Positions 17,471 to 27,044 of a DNA stretch of 64,000 bases are shown one piece after another. Every line of letters starts with the position of its first letter. Within the stretch, counting starts at the first letter, position 1. Made by a program: the position numbers and the translations under genes. A model generated the notes under the pieces. The model had not been told where the DNA came from. It saw only the letters and a list, made by a program, of their open reading frames with translations, and ran no database searches. This stretch comes from Halieaceae bacterium (GTDB taxonomy: Bacteria > Pseudomonadota > Gammaproteobacteria > Pseudomonadales > Halieaceae): contig CACNSR010000013.1 of NCBI GenBank assembly GCA_902623175.1, positions 1-64,000 of the forward strand, given 5' to 3'.

Positions 17471-18640
17471 ATGAAACTCGAAGGACTAACTGTTCTTGAT
17501 TTATCACTGTTCTTGCCGGGCCCAGCCGCCACGCAGTTAATGGCGGACCACGGCGCCAGGGTGATCAAAGTGGAAAACCCGCGAGCGCCGGAGCCTACAA
17601 GGTCCGCGGCGGCGTTCCCTTGGAAACAAGGCGGCAAGACGGTGATGTTTCGCAACACTCAGCGCGGCAAAGAGAGTATCGCCCTGGATTTGAAGACAGA
17701 GGCCGGCAAACATGGCCTCCTCGCTCTAGCTAGCAAGGTCGACGTGGTGGTTGAAGCCTTCCGACCCGGTGTCGCAAAGCGTTTAGGGATCGACTACGCA
17801 TCACTGTCTGCCGACAACCCTGGTCTCGTCTACTGTTCTATTTCCGCCTTCGGGCAAACGGGACCATGGCGAGATCGTCCCGCCCATGACACCGCCACTG
17901 TGGCCGCCGCTGGCGTTCTCGATGTCACGCGTTCTCCTGAGGGCGATAGTGGGCCCGCAATTATTGGAGTGCCTATCGCCGATATGCTCTCTTCCTACTT
18001 GGCGCTGTCAGGGGTTTTGATGGCCCTCAATCGGCGCCATACCACGGGCAAGGGTGATTTCGTAGACATCAGCATGTTTGAATCAGTACTCGCAGCCAGC
18101 CCCAATATTATGGGACCCGTATTTGGCGGCGATAAGGCCCCCGAGCGACTGCAAGAGCGCACTCACGGCGGCAACGCCATGCTCAACATCTATCAAACGG
18201 GCGATGGCCAATATCTGGCGTTGGGTGGCGGAGAGCATAAATTTGTTGAAGCGCTCTTCAACGGTCTCGGCCGGCCAGAATTCATTGCTGACGTGACAGG
18301 TCCCGCTGGCGAGGGACACTGGGAAGCGATTGCATACTTGAGAGAAACTTTCCGTACTCGGTCTCGAAGCGACTGGGAGAGTTGGTTTGATAACCGCGAT
18401 ATCTGCTGGAGCCCAGTTGTGTCGCTCTACGAGGCATGGCAATCAGAGCATGTCCTCGAGCGAGGCATGCGGTTTATCGACGACGAGGGCAATGATCACA
18501 TCGGTTCAGCGATCAAATTCGCGGCTGAGCCTGCAAAAATAAGCACTCGGTTACCCAATATTGGTGAACAAACAGCCCAAATTCTTGACGAGCTAGACTT
18601 GACCGAAGCCGATCGTAAAGCGATATTGGACGGGTTATAG
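17471..18640 (+). CDS. CaiB/BaiF family III CoA-transferase (second of pair)
   Basis: This 389-residue protein is homologous to the upstream gene and starts MKLEGLTVLDLSLFLPGPAATQLMADHGARV-like, the family N-terminus. The likely catalytic Asp is in GVPIADML near residue 167. The two tandem proteins are too different to be a recent duplication. Family members include formyl-CoA, carnitine and succinyl-CoA transferases; specificity cannot be read. A perfect TGTCCGGACA palindrome begins six bases after its stop codon, apparently belonging to the promoter of the next gene. Confidence 0.92.
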   Translation: MKLEGLTVLDLSLFLPGPAATQLMADHGARVIKVENPRAPEPTRSAAAFPWKQGGKTVMFRNTQRGKESIALDLKTEAGKHGLLALASKVDVVVEAFRPGVAKRLGIDYASLSADNPGLVYCSISAFGQTGPWRDRPAHDTATVAAAGVLDVTRSPEGDSGPAIIGVPIADMLSSYLALSGVLMALNRRHTTGKGDFVDISMFESVLAASPNIMGPVFGGDKAPERLQERTHGGNAMLNIYQTGDGQYLALGGGEHKFVEALFNGLGRPEFIADVTGPAGEGHWEAIAYLRETFRTRSRSDWESWFDNRDICWSPVVSLYEAWQSEHVLERGMRFIDDEGNDHIGSAIKFAAEPAKISTRLPNIGEQTAQILDELDLTEADRKAILDGL

Positions 18641-18645
18641 TTCAA

Positions 18646-18655
18646 TGTCCGGACA
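18646..18655 (+). promoter_or_regulatory. GntR operator candidate (site 2, perfect palindrome)
   Basis: TGTCCGGACA is an exact 10-bp palindrome in the gap before the TonB-receptor gene. A TATAGT -10-like hexamer lies just upstream at 18636-18641, so the site would cover the transcription start and suit repression. Confidence 0.65.
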
Positions 18656-18756
18656 ACAAGGCGTTCGCGGTGTACCTTCAGCTGATCTGAAGCTGAGGGA
18701 AAACTGTAAACACCCATAATCATGGCCCTGTGTGGCCTTTAATAAGGAGGCTACCC

Positions 18757-21336
18757 ATGAGGAGCACCCCAGTCAGCCGGCGCCAAAAGGTTCTGGCTTC
18801 TCTTCCATTGACCGCAGCAGTATCTGTCGCACTTTCCACGACGACGCTGCTACTCCCTTCCACTGCATCCGCTCAGTTGGAAGAAGTCGTTGTAACGGCT
18901 CGTGCGCGGGCCGAATCTTTGCAAGACGTCCCTAGCACTGTTTCAGCGTTTACAGCGGGCCAAATTAAAGATATGGGAATACAGCGAGCTGAGGATTTTA
19001 TCTCCCAAACGCCGGGGGTGAGTTTTGTAAACACAGTAGAGACTGGGGATTCTTCTGTTTCAATTCGCGGTATGACTGGGGCACGTGATGCAGAGACAAA
19101 CTTTGCTCTGATTATTGATGGCATCCTCTACATCAACACCTATGCGTTCAACAGGGAATACGCAGACCTCGAGCAAATAGAAATTCTTAAAGGCCCACAA
19201 GGGGCCTTATATGGGCGCTCAGCTGCCGCAGGCGCAATAATTATGTCTACGAAAAAACCCTCTCAGGAATTTGAGGCAGAAGTAAGAGCGGGGTTCGCAG
19301 AAGACAGCACTTATACTGGATTGGCAACGGTATCAGGCCCCTTGGGTGATAACGTGGCCGGCCGATTAACCGTAGATTACCGCAGTACGGATGGCTTTTA
19401 TTACAACTCTTTCCTTGACGACAGCGTCGTAGACGATGCTGAGAACTATGCGGTACAAGGACGAATCGTCATGGATCCTCGCGACGATTTATCAATTGAC
19501 ACAAAGATTCGGTACGGCAAGTCAGAAGCCGCTGCGATCACCTTTAACGCTGCATTCGAATTGCCGCCTTTTGTTCCATTTGGGACTCCGGGCTCTGAAT
19601 CTTTCTACCAGGATGTGAATACCCATGAGTTCATATTCGCGGGCAACGTGCGGCCCGTAAATGAACAGGACGTCCTTGAGGTCAGCGTAAAGGCTGACTT
19701 TGAAATGGATTGGGCCACAATGAGTGCTTGGGCGTTTTACAGCGATACCGAGGATACATTCATAGCTGACGGCACATCAGGCGCGTTCGGCTTTTACGGC
19801 GGCACTGCCGCATGTATCAACTCTTTGGATGCCCTCACCCCTTCTTATACCCCTAACGTCCCTGGCGGCGTGACCGCTATGCCAGCGCCCACCTTTATCT
19901 TTGGCTCTGCGCCTGGCGCACAAGTTCTCCCGCCTTACAGTCCCTCCACATGTGATGGTTACCAGTATCAGGAGCGATTCCAGAGAGACCTTAGTATGCA
20001 AGTCCAGCTTACCTCGCCAGGAGATCAGCGTTTGAGATGGCAAGCGGGTGTCTATCTCCTTGATATTGAGAGGTATCAGGCAGTTTCACAGTTGCGCGAC
20101 GATGGCACGAACTGGCCCAATCCAGCTGGCAATGTGCCTCGCTCAATTTATAACCAATTTACAGATGCCATGGTAAACGACACATTCGACACAGAAACGT
20201 TCGCCCTTTATGGCTCAATTAACTTCGACGTTACAGAAGCCTTAGAATTGTCTGTTGCTTTGCGCTATGACAGTGAAAAACGGACAGTTACAAACGGAGT
20301 GCCCTCTCCAGCAGATGGGGCATTGAGCACCAATATTGATTACTGCGGCGGCCAGTGCACTCTCAACGGGCAGCCCTTGCCCGGCTCTCCACTAAATCCC
20401 GGCTTCGTAAATTTTGACGACTTCACTGTGTCCGCACGAATGCCGGGTAATACCAAAACCTTCGACCAACTTCAGCCAAAGGTCAGCTTAACGTGGGACC
20501 TTAACGATGATTCTACTATTTACGGAAGTTGGGGAGTCGGATTCAAGGCTGGCGGGTTTAACAACACTGGCGCTAACCAAATCGTAGACTATTACCTGGT
20601 TCAGAACGGCGGCGCTCTAATCGCGCCCCCTGATGTCATCCGAAAGGAGACTTCTAGCTCCTTTGAGCTGGGTTTTAGGTCTACTCTCCTAGATGGAAAC
20701 TTGACCCTTAATGGAGCCGTTTTTCAGACTGACGTAGACGATATGCAGTTCTTTGAGTTCTTTGTAGGCCCATTCGGACTGCTGCGAACCGCCGAAAACA
20801 TCGACGAAGTCTCCCTAAGCGGGTTTGAGCTCAGTGCAGCGTGGGCGGTCACAGATAATCTTCGGATTGACGCAGGGTACTCCGAAGTTGACGGCGAGAT
20901 TGACGTCAACAATCTCCGTCCCTACACCGCAGGTAACGAGGTGCCAAACAACCCGGAGTTCACGGCTAACGCAGCGATCCAGTACACCATGCCACTTGGC
21001 AACCTGGAACTGTTCGGGCGTCTTGAGTACTCCTACAAGGGCGACACCTGGTACCACACAGTCCAGGACGATGTTCTCCCAGCCACCTTGTTCGGCGGTC
21101 CTCCAGCTAATTATGGCCAGACCAATGGCCAGGGCGGAACAATGGTCGACGCCTATGGTCTGACAAACTTGAGACTCGGTCTCAGAGGTGACAACTGGAG
21201 CGTGACCGCGTTTGCTCGCAATCTGACCGATGAAGAATTCGTTGCTGAGGTTATCCTCGCACCTGAGTTTGGCGGTGCATTTGTCGCTCCTGGCACTCAG
21301 CGACGAGTTGGCGTTGAGATGTCGTACAGTTTTTAA
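18757..21336 (+). CDS. TonB-dependent receptor of the catabolic island
   Basis: This is an outer-membrane receptor. The start at 18757 is preferred because AGGAGG at 18745-18750 has ideal spacing; the longer ATG at 18730 lacks one. The product is 859 residues with a signal peptide (about 1-38, ending ASAQ), a TonB box LEEVVVTAR, a plug domain (about 50-165) and a C-terminal barrel ending MSYSF. This architecture is common in marine and sphingomonad receptors for carbohydrates or organic compounds as well as siderophores. No Fur box is seen; instead a perfect TGTCCGGACA lies upstream. It may import the substrate of the nearby catabolic genes, which is inference. Confidence 0.93.
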   Translation: MRSTPVSRRQKVLASLPLTAAVSVALSTTTLLLPSTASAQLEEVVVTARARAESLQDVPSTVSAFTAGQIKDMGIQRAEDFISQTPGVSFVNTVETGDSSVSIRGMTGARDAETNFALIIDGILYINTYAFNREYADLEQIEILKGPQGALYGRSAAAGAIIMSTKKPSQEFEAEVRAGFAEDSTYTGLATVSGPLGDNVAGRLTVDYRSTDGFYYNSFLDDSVVDDAENYAVQGRIVMDPRDDLSIDTKIRYGKSEAAAITFNAAFELPPFVPFGTPGSESFYQDVNTHEFIFAGNVRPVNEQDVLEVSVKADFEMDWATMSAWAFYSDTEDTFIADGTSGAFGFYGGTAACINSLDALTPSYTPNVPGGVTAMPAPTFIFGSAPGAQVLPPYSPSTCDGYQYQERFQRDLSMQVQLTSPGDQRLRWQAGVYLLDIERYQAVSQLRDDGTNWPNPAGNVPRSIYNQFTDAMVNDTFDTETFALYGSINFDVTEALELSVALRYDSEKRTVTNGVPSPADGALSTNIDYCGGQCTLNGQPLPGSPLNPGFVNFDDFTVSARMPGNTKTFDQLQPKVSLTWDLNDDSTIYGSWGVGFKAGGFNNTGANQIVDYYLVQNGGALIAPPDVIRKETSSSFELGFRSTLLDGNLTLNGAVFQTDVDDMQFFEFFVGPFGLLRTAENIDEVSLSGFELSAAWAVTDNLRIDAGYSEVDGEIDVNNLRPYTAGNEVPNNPEFTANAAIQYTMPLGNLELFGRLEYSYKGDTWYHTVQDDVLPATLFGGPPANYGQTNGQGGTMVDAYGLTNLRLGLRGDNWSVTAFARNLTDEEFVAEVILAPEFGGAFVAPGTQRRVGVEMSYSF

Positions 21337-21351
21337 ATAGGCTCATTAAAA

Positions 21352-21372
21352 AAGCGGGGCTTTGCCCCGCTT
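21352..21372 (+). terminator. Bidirectional intrinsic terminator
   Basis: A 9-bp GC-rich stem (AAGCGGGGC with GCCCCGCTT) has a TTT loop at 21361-21363. A long A run precedes it and a T run follows, so it can stop transcription from both the TonB-receptor gene and the convergent SDR gene. Confidence 0.9.
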
Positions 21373-21426
21373 TTTTTTCAGGTATTTTGCGCCGTCTTCA
21401 TAAGTCACAAAGCTCTGACGGCAATT

Positions 21427-22182
21427 TTAAAGACTGATCGTGGTGCCGCCGTCTACAGGAATGATCTGGCCCGTCAAGTAACGTGCTTTGTCAGAAAGTA
21501 AAAAGACTGCCACATCGGCGATATCTTCAGGGTCACCCACGCGCCCCAGTGGGACTGTTTCGGCAAATGCCACTAAACCCTCTTCACCTAGTGAGTTAAC
21601 GGGGTCCAACGTTTGGGCGGAACGTATGACGCCGGGCGCGATCCCATTAACACGGATCCCGTCACCAGCGAGCTCCAAAGCAGCCGATCTCACCAAGCCC
21701 ATTACTCCCCCTTTACTTGCCACATAGGGAATGTGTTCTGACCAACCGAGAACGGCGCCTACAATTGAGCTGATGCATACAACAGAGGGTTTGTCGGCAT
21801 TTCTCAGACCTGGCAGTGTTGCACGAAACACGCGCATCATTCCTTTCAGGTTAACATCTAAAGTCTCATCCCATTCTGCATCTTCAAGTGACGGTAGCGG
21901 TAAGGTGCGTGCAATACCTGCATTCAGCACTAGGGCGTCAATAGCTTTGAATCTTCCAAGAACGTCCGCTAGTGCGCGATTCACCGCATCAGTATCTGTC
22001 ACATCAACATGATGAAACTCAGCTGATAAATTGCGTTCGCGGATATCTGCAACAACTTGAGCACCCTCCTCGTCTAGAATGTCTGTGACGATGACGTGGT
22101 AATCCGCCTCGGCAAGCGCCAAGGCAGTAGCTCGACCCAACCCAATGCCGGCCCCCGTGACAATCGCTGTGCGTTTTGACAT
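21427..22182 (-). CDS. Short-chain dehydrogenase/reductase
   Basis: This is an NAD(P)-dependent oxidoreductase. The ATG at 22182 (MSKRTAIVTGAG) has a GGAGG site in front and gives 251 residues, the standard length; the longer frame from 22251 adds 23 unsupported residues. The Rossmann motif TGAGIGLGR is at residues 8-16, NAG near residue 90, and the catalytic YVASK near residue 155. The C-terminus ends GQIIPVDGGTTISL, typical of 3-oxoacyl reductase-type members. It is divergent from the methyltransferase gene at 22380; the function may be in reducing or oxidising an intermediate of the catabolic island. Confidence 0.92.
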   Translation of the reverse strand: MSKRTAIVTGAGIGLGRATALALAEADYHVIVTDILDEEGAQVVADIRERNLSAEFHHVDVTDTDAVNRALADVLGRFKAIDALVLNAGIARTLPLPSLEDAEWDETLDVNLKGMMRVFRATLPGLRNADKPSVVCISSIVGAVLGWSEHIPYVASKGGVMGLVRSAALELAGDGIRVNGIAPGVIRSAQTLDPVNSLGEEGLVAFAETVPLGRVGDPEDIADVAVFLLSDKARYLTGQIIPVDGGTTISL

Positions 22183-22379
22183 GTCATTCCTCCAAATATG
22201 TGAAAGAGAAACCAATGTGCCAAGTCGTGGCGTAAAGGGCAACTCACGCACCTTGCCCTTTAAACAGCTGGTTCATCACAAAAAGGTGTCCAGGGGCCAT
22301 GGCGGACAGAGCCCATTGGCGTCATCAGGCCACTGAGCTATATTCTTTTACTTAAAGCCTAATTCTGAGGACGAACTTA

Positions 22380-23537
22380 ATGTCAGGCCCATACGTAGAA
22401 CAAAATGCGCACATCGTTCTCCCAAAGACCGATCACGACGAATTATCCCGGCAACACTTTGTCAGATCCTTTAAAGAACACATCGTAGAGTCGCTTCACC
22501 CGGGACTCAGGCTAGCGTATGAAAAGAGAGCGAGACCAAAATACCTCGCCAAACACCAACACGAGCCCAATACTATTCAAGAAGTAGCCGATGCAATGAA
22601 GCCGGACCAGCACTACCAAGCTTGGAGCTCGCTACTGCGTACCAGCCAAGAAATGATGTGGTCCTCAACACAGATACCCGTAGAACGGGCAATCAACGAT
22701 CTCGCTGCTTCATCCACCGATCAGATGACCTTAGGCAGCTTGAACCTGAACCCAGAACTAAAAATCCCTGACTATCACACGGCAGTCGATATTCACTGCC
22801 AGCCGGGTGGCTATCATACTGAATACATCGAAGGGGACGTGGCGCAGGGGGCCATCTACGACAGAGCGGTTTATCTCTACGCAATGGGGCAAATGGGCAG
22901 CAATAACGCCGACATGGGCGACAGCACCGTGGCATGGCTTAAGCAGACTCACCCAGAATTCAGCCCTACTCGCATATTGGATATGGGATGTGCGGTGGGC
23001 CACAGTACCTTACCTTACGCTGATGGTTACCCGGAAGCCGAAGTGCACGCAATTGATGTTGCAGCACCGATGCTTCGCTATGCCCACGCCCGAGCATCTG
23101 CAATGGGAAGCACTGTTCATTTCTCGCAACAGAACGCGGAACATACTGAATTCGAAGAGGGATCTTTTGATCTGGTGGTATCACATATCTTGCTACACGA
23201 GACTTCTTCTGCCGCCATAAAGAACGTCATCAAAGAATGCTTCCGCTTACTCAGGCCGGGGGGGTGGATGTTGCATGTGGAAACACCGCCATACGAAGGC
23301 ATGGAACCGTTCGATAAGTTCCTTTTTGACTGGGACAGTGAAAACAATAACGAGCCTTTTTGGCGGAAAAGTCACCAGCTCGATCTGGAGGGCCTCGCAA
23401 GGGACTCGGGCTTCAGTCGAGAAACTCTTCAAATAATGGTGCCTAGCGCCTTTCAAGAAACACAACGCACCAACACATTCCAAGGCGGCGATTTTGGAGG
23501 CGGCGGCGTTTGGTTCGTCTATGGGTGCCAAAAGTGA
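22380..23537 (+). CDS. Class I SAM-dependent methyltransferase
   Basis: This is a 385-residue protein with a roughly 200-residue N-terminal extension followed by a methyltransferase domain. Motif I reads LDMGCAVGHST near residue 205, with an acidic residue ending the next strand (VHAIDVAAP). Later motifs include FDLVVSHILLHE and LLRPGGWMLHVE. The substrate cannot be inferred. The ribosome site GAGGA precedes the ATG. The GTG of the next gene overlaps its stop (GTGA), indicating translational coupling. It is divergent from the SDR gene. Similar N-terminally extended methyltransferases are mostly uncharacterised. Confidence 0.85.
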   Translation: MSGPYVEQNAHIVLPKTDHDELSRQHFVRSFKEHIVESLHPGLRLAYEKRARPKYLAKHQHEPNTIQEVADAMKPDQHYQAWSSLLRTSQEMMWSSTQIPVERAINDLAASSTDQMTLGSLNLNPELKIPDYHTAVDIHCQPGGYHTEYIEGDVAQGAIYDRAVYLYAMGQMGSNNADMGDSTVAWLKQTHPEFSPTRILDMGCAVGHSTLPYADGYPEAEVHAIDVAAPMLRYAHARASAMGSTVHFSQQNAEHTEFEEGSFDLVVSHILLHETSSAAIKNVIKECFRLLRPGGWMLHVETPPYEGMEPFDKFLFDWDSENNNEPFWRKSHQLDLEGLARDSGFSRETLQIMVPSAFQETQRTNTFQGGDFGGGGVWFVYGCQK

Positions 23538-23905
23538 GAGAGTCCTCCGCTGACGAACAGCTGGAACTTCAGCGCAAAGCTAAAGGCAAGCGCCCCTTTT
23601 ACTTTTCAAACCCAGATGTAGACAAGCTACTGTCAATGATCATGGCGCTAACCGGAGAGTTGGCAATCGCGCGCGATCGTATCGATACTCTCGAACGCGT
23701 AGCTGCCGCGAAAAAGTTGTTCTCTTCAGAAGATATCGAAAATTTTGAATTAGATGCCAATGCCTTGGAAGCGAGAGCCGGTCGTCACAAGCGGTTACTG
23801 CGCGAAGTCAATCGGATCATTATTGGTGAACTCGAGGACCTAGAAGAGGCTGATGAAGAAGACTACAGCGCTGTAGTAGAGCAAGTTGAATACGACGACA
23901 GATGA
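23534..23905 (+). CDS. Small helical/coiled-coil protein coupled to the methyltransferase
   Basis: This is a protein of about 123 residues that I do not recognise. The likely start is GTG at 23534, which overlaps the methyltransferase stop by four bases (GTGA); a TTG frame from 23510 adds eight residues within the upstream gene. The sequence is highly charged and helical, with a heptad-like region around residues 30-60 (GELAIARDRIDTLERV) and a very acidic C-terminus (EEADEEDYSAVVE). No membrane or signal segment is seen. The tight coupling suggests that it forms a complex with or regulates the methyltransferase. Confidence 0.6.
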   Translation: MRESSADEQLELQRKAKGKRPFYFSNPDVDKLLSMIMALTGELAIARDRIDTLERVAAAKKLFSSEDIENFELDANALEARAGRHKRLLREVNRIIIGELEDLEEADEEDYSAVVEQVEYDDR

Positions 23906-23959
23906 AATGCCATAAACCCATGGCAGGTCAATTTACTAGCTCCGGTCAGGGTATCTTTA

Positions 23960-25021
23960 CTACCCAACCTGCAAATCGGGAAGAACCTCCTCACCAAATC
24001 GTTCAATACCGGCAACAAAATCAGGCCAGCTGAAGAGCATCCCATCAATACCTGTTTTCTGTGCTATCGCGTCTATACGCTGCCGAATTGTGTTGGCGCT
24101 GCCATAGATGACCGGTATACCCATAAATGCCATATTGCCGCTCTCTACATCTTGATCCAGAGCTGCTTTAAGTTGATCCGCAGTGCCGCCAGTGTTGGTA
24201 TCGAGGCTGGCGCTTGCCAGAATATTGCTAATAGCACCTTGATCAGCCAATTCGATAATTTGACGGACTTGAGCCTGAGCCATTTCGTCGGTGTCAGCCA
24301 AAATCATGTGGAATAGCGCATAGACACCCACTTTTCGACCGCTTGCCGCTGACTTCACTCTAATGTCCTCTACCGACCTCACAAGATTATCTTCACTCGT
24401 TAGGACGAACTGATGATCTGCATGCTTTGCGACGAATGCGCGTCCAGCAGGCGACTGCCCTGCGCATACAAGCGGTATGGGGTTGGCCGGCGTCGGCAGC
24501 ACTGAACAGTCGTCTATCTTGAAATACTCACCCTCCCAACTCGCCCGGCCCGACTGCCATAACGCTTGCAGTATCTCTACATACTCCGCGGCATAATCAT
24601 AGCGACGCTGGTAATGATCATCCCCTGGCCACATTCCCATTTGGGCATACTCTGGTCGATTCCATCCCGTGACGATATTTAAACCACATCGGCCACCGCT
24701 AATGTCGTCAATCGTGGCGACCATTCGGGCAACGACAGCGGGATGTTGGCTCAGGATGGAGATTGATGGAAAGAGGCCAATACTGCTTGTCGCAGAGGCT
24801 ATCCCCGCCATTAATGTAAACGATTCAAGACAGCTGTCCCAATAACCGGTTTCGCCACCGAATCCCCTAAACTTCATCATTGAAAGGACAAAATCTAGCC
24901 CGTGCTTTTCAGCAGCGAGCGATATCGCCAAGTTGTGCTGAAAGGTCGGCTCATAGATGGGACTGCCTGCAGACGGAATGTAACCATTACTGCCATTGGG
25001 CAAGAAAACGCCAAACTTCAT
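23960..25021 (-). CDS. RutA-like flavin-dependent monooxygenase (LLM class)
   Basis: This is a luciferase-like F420/FMN-type monooxygenase related to RutA, the pyrimidine oxygenase. The ATG at 25021 (MKFGVFLPNG) follows an AGGTGGG site; the upstream GTG at 25039 is less likely. The 353-residue product shares with RutA the segments DFVLSMMKFRGFGG, ESFTLMAGIA, ISGGRCGLNIVTGW and PEYAQMGMWPGDDHYQRRYDYAAEYV-like. Family members oxidise N-heterocycles or C-S and C-N bonds using reduced FMN. No rutB-F cluster or dedicated flavin reductase is adjacent, but a nitroreductase-type flavoprotein lies 19 kb away. The substrate is unknown. Confidence 0.87.
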   Translation of the reverse strand: MKFGVFLPNGSNGYIPSAGSPIYEPTFQHNLAISLAAEKHGLDFVLSMMKFRGFGGETGYWDSCLESFTLMAGIASATSSIGLFPSISILSQHPAVVARMVATIDDISGGRCGLNIVTGWNRPEYAQMGMWPGDDHYQRRYDYAAEYVEILQALWQSGRASWEGEYFKIDDCSVLPTPANPIPLVCAGQSPAGRAFVAKHADHQFVLTSEDNLVRSVEDIRVKSAASGRKVGVYALFHMILADTDEMAQAQVRQIIELADQGAISNILASASLDTNTGGTADQLKAALDQDVESGNMAFMGIPVIYGSANTIRQRIDAIAQKTGIDGMLFSWPDFVAGIERFGEEVLPDLQVG

Positions 25022-25415
25022 TTTGAACCCACCTCGCACTCATTCATGTGGCCATCCGACCACCATATAAAACCGTCTGTACCCTTCACTAACCTTACAG
25101 GCACCCATAGAACAGAGCAAAAAATTCTACTGAGGACGCGAACCGGTAGCGCAGAATCAACTTCCTTCAGCGTTGTAGAGTGATGCTGAGAGTGCTGTCA
25201 CAGAGACTGGTTTGCGGTTAGTGCAGGCCACTGTCAGAATGCTCCTACAGCATTTGCGCGACTCTAATTAAATAAGAGATTCGTCGGCCTGATATCCGCG
25301 CCAATAGCGACTCATCGGGGATACGGGTACAGTGATGTGCCCATGCGCCAACTTCACCCCCAGACAAGAGCCCGGACGCTCCTGGCGCCCCGCAAAAATG
25401 CGATGAGGTGCACCG
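25022..25415. other. Intergenic region between divergent genes, no gene seen
   Basis: This 394-bp gap separates the RutA-like gene and the acyl-CoA ligase, which diverge. It holds their promoters by position. I find no TGTCCGGACA-type site, Fur box, hairpin or credible ORF in it. Confidence 0.5.
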
Positions 25416-27014
25416 ATGTCACTGGCTGACTTCGAGACGATTCCCTTCGCCGAGGCGTTGCTGCGGGGTTCAAGGCAGCACCCGGACCGTGACTGTATTG
25501 TTGTCGGCGATGACAGGGTCACCTACGGTGAACTCGAGGTCCAAGCGTGGCGCGTCGGTCGCTCCCTGATCGCCCTGGGTATCGAGCGCGGTGATCGCGT
25601 GGGCATCCTGATGGCCAATGGGTTGGATTTCACCGACCTGCTGTTCGGCGCATCTCTGATCGGCGCGATCCCGGTGCTGTACAACGCCCGTTTCAAGGCA
25701 CGTGAAATCGCCCATGTCACAGCGGATGCTGGTATCAAAGTGGTGGTAACCAACGACATCGTCGAAGAACACACGGATTACGTTGAGCTTTTGAACAAGG
25801 CCGGGGTGCAGAGAGTGCCCTGTCTGCAGCATCGGATATTCCTGGGCGCAGGGCAACGCGAGGGCTTCATGGATCGCGACACCTTCTGCGGTTTGGCAGA
25901 ATCGGTATACCCCGATGAGGTTGAAAAACGTCACGCAGGTACCGCGATAACCGATGCCGCGCTGATGTTTTATACCTCGGGCACAACGGCGATGCCCAAG
26001 GGCTGCCCGTTGGACCATATTGTCCTGCAACATGCCGGCGTGGTGGGTGGCACAGATCGCTTGCGGCTCACCGCGGGCGATGTCGTTTGGAACCCATTGC
26101 CTATGTTCCATAGCGCCTTCACCCAGCCGCTCACCGGCACCCTACATGTCGGTGGGACACTGGTCTCCATGGCTCACTTTGAGCCGGTCGAGGCGCTTAA
26201 CCTGATTACCCGCGAGCGGGTCACCGTCGCCTTCCCCGCTTTCCCCGCCATTACTCTGCAAATACTCCACCACCCTCGCTACACCCCTGACGCCTTGAAG
26301 GACGTGCGCGTCATGCTGAATGTAGGAGCGCCCGAGGAGCTAGTAGCTATGCAGTCCCTGATGCCGCATACCACTCAAATCACCTGCTTTGGTATGAGCG
26401 AGTGCGGCGGGTCCGTAGCGATGTGTAATCCCGACGATCCCCTGCCACTGCGCTCGGAGTGCTCAGGTCAAGCGCTGCCGGGCATCGACATTGAAGTGCG
26501 CGACCCGGAAACCGGCGAGACGCTGGCGCACGGCGAACCCGGAGAAATTGTCGCCCGCGGGCGCGGCGTCTTTCGCGGTTACTACAACGACCCCGAGAAG
26601 ACCGAGGCAGCTTTCTGGGACGACGAATGGTTCCGGACCGGTGATCTTGGCGTTTTAGACGCTGAGGGCCGTGTGACATTCCGCGGCCGACTCAAAGACA
26701 TGCTGAAAGTGGGTGGTGAGAACGTCGCGGCTGTCGAGATAGAGGGTTACCTCGCGCTCCACCCGGCGGTGAGGCTGGCACAGGTTGTGGGCCTGCCCGA
26801 CGAAAAATACGGTGAGGTGCCTGTCGCGTTCATTGAACTGATACCGGATGCGGCAGCGACGGAAGCTGAGATGATCGCTTTTTGCCGTGGTGAGATTGCA
26901 AGCTTCAAGATTCCTCGGCATGTAAGGTTTGTGGACAACTGGCCCATGGGCGCCACCAAGATACTCAAGTCTGCGCTCCGCGAGCGAATCCTCGCTGAAG
27001 TGGCCCCCGCTTGA
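25416..27014 (+). CDS. AMP-forming acyl-CoA ligase/synthetase
   Basis: This is an ANL-superfamily enzyme of 532 residues that activates a carboxylic acid to its CoA thioester via an acyl-adenylate. The core motifs are YTSGTTAMPKG (residues 186-196), GMSECGG (about 325), WFRTGDLG (about 408) and the C-terminal catalytic lysine K515 in PMGATKILK. The start has a GAGGTG site. It sits in the catabolic island next to a dehydratase pair, so it may activate an organic acid for beta-oxidation-like degradation. Whether it is fatty, aromatic or other cannot be read from sequence. Confidence 0.92.
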   Translation: MSLADFETIPFAEALLRGSRQHPDRDCIVVGDDRVTYGELEVQAWRVGRSLIALGIERGDRVGILMANGLDFTDLLFGASLIGAIPVLYNARFKAREIAHVTADAGIKVVVTNDIVEEHTDYVELLNKAGVQRVPCLQHRIFLGAGQREGFMDRDTFCGLAESVYPDEVEKRHAGTAITDAALMFYTSGTTAMPKGCPLDHIVLQHAGVVGGTDRLRLTAGDVVWNPLPMFHSAFTQPLTGTLHVGGTLVSMAHFEPVEALNLITRERVTVAFPAFPAITLQILHHPRYTPDALKDVRVMLNVGAPEELVAMQSLMPHTTQITCFGMSECGGSVAMCNPDDPLPLRSECSGQALPGIDIEVRDPETGETLAHGEPGEIVARGRGVFRGYYNDPEKTEAAFWDDEWFRTGDLGVLDAEGRVTFRGRLKDMLKVGGENVAAVEIEGYLALHPAVRLAQVVGLPDEKYGEVPVAFIELIPDAAATEAEMIAFCRGEIASFKIPRHVRFVDNWPMGATKILKSALRERILAEVAPA

Positions 27015-27044
27015 GGCCGGTATCGCGTTTTTGTAACCGCCCCA

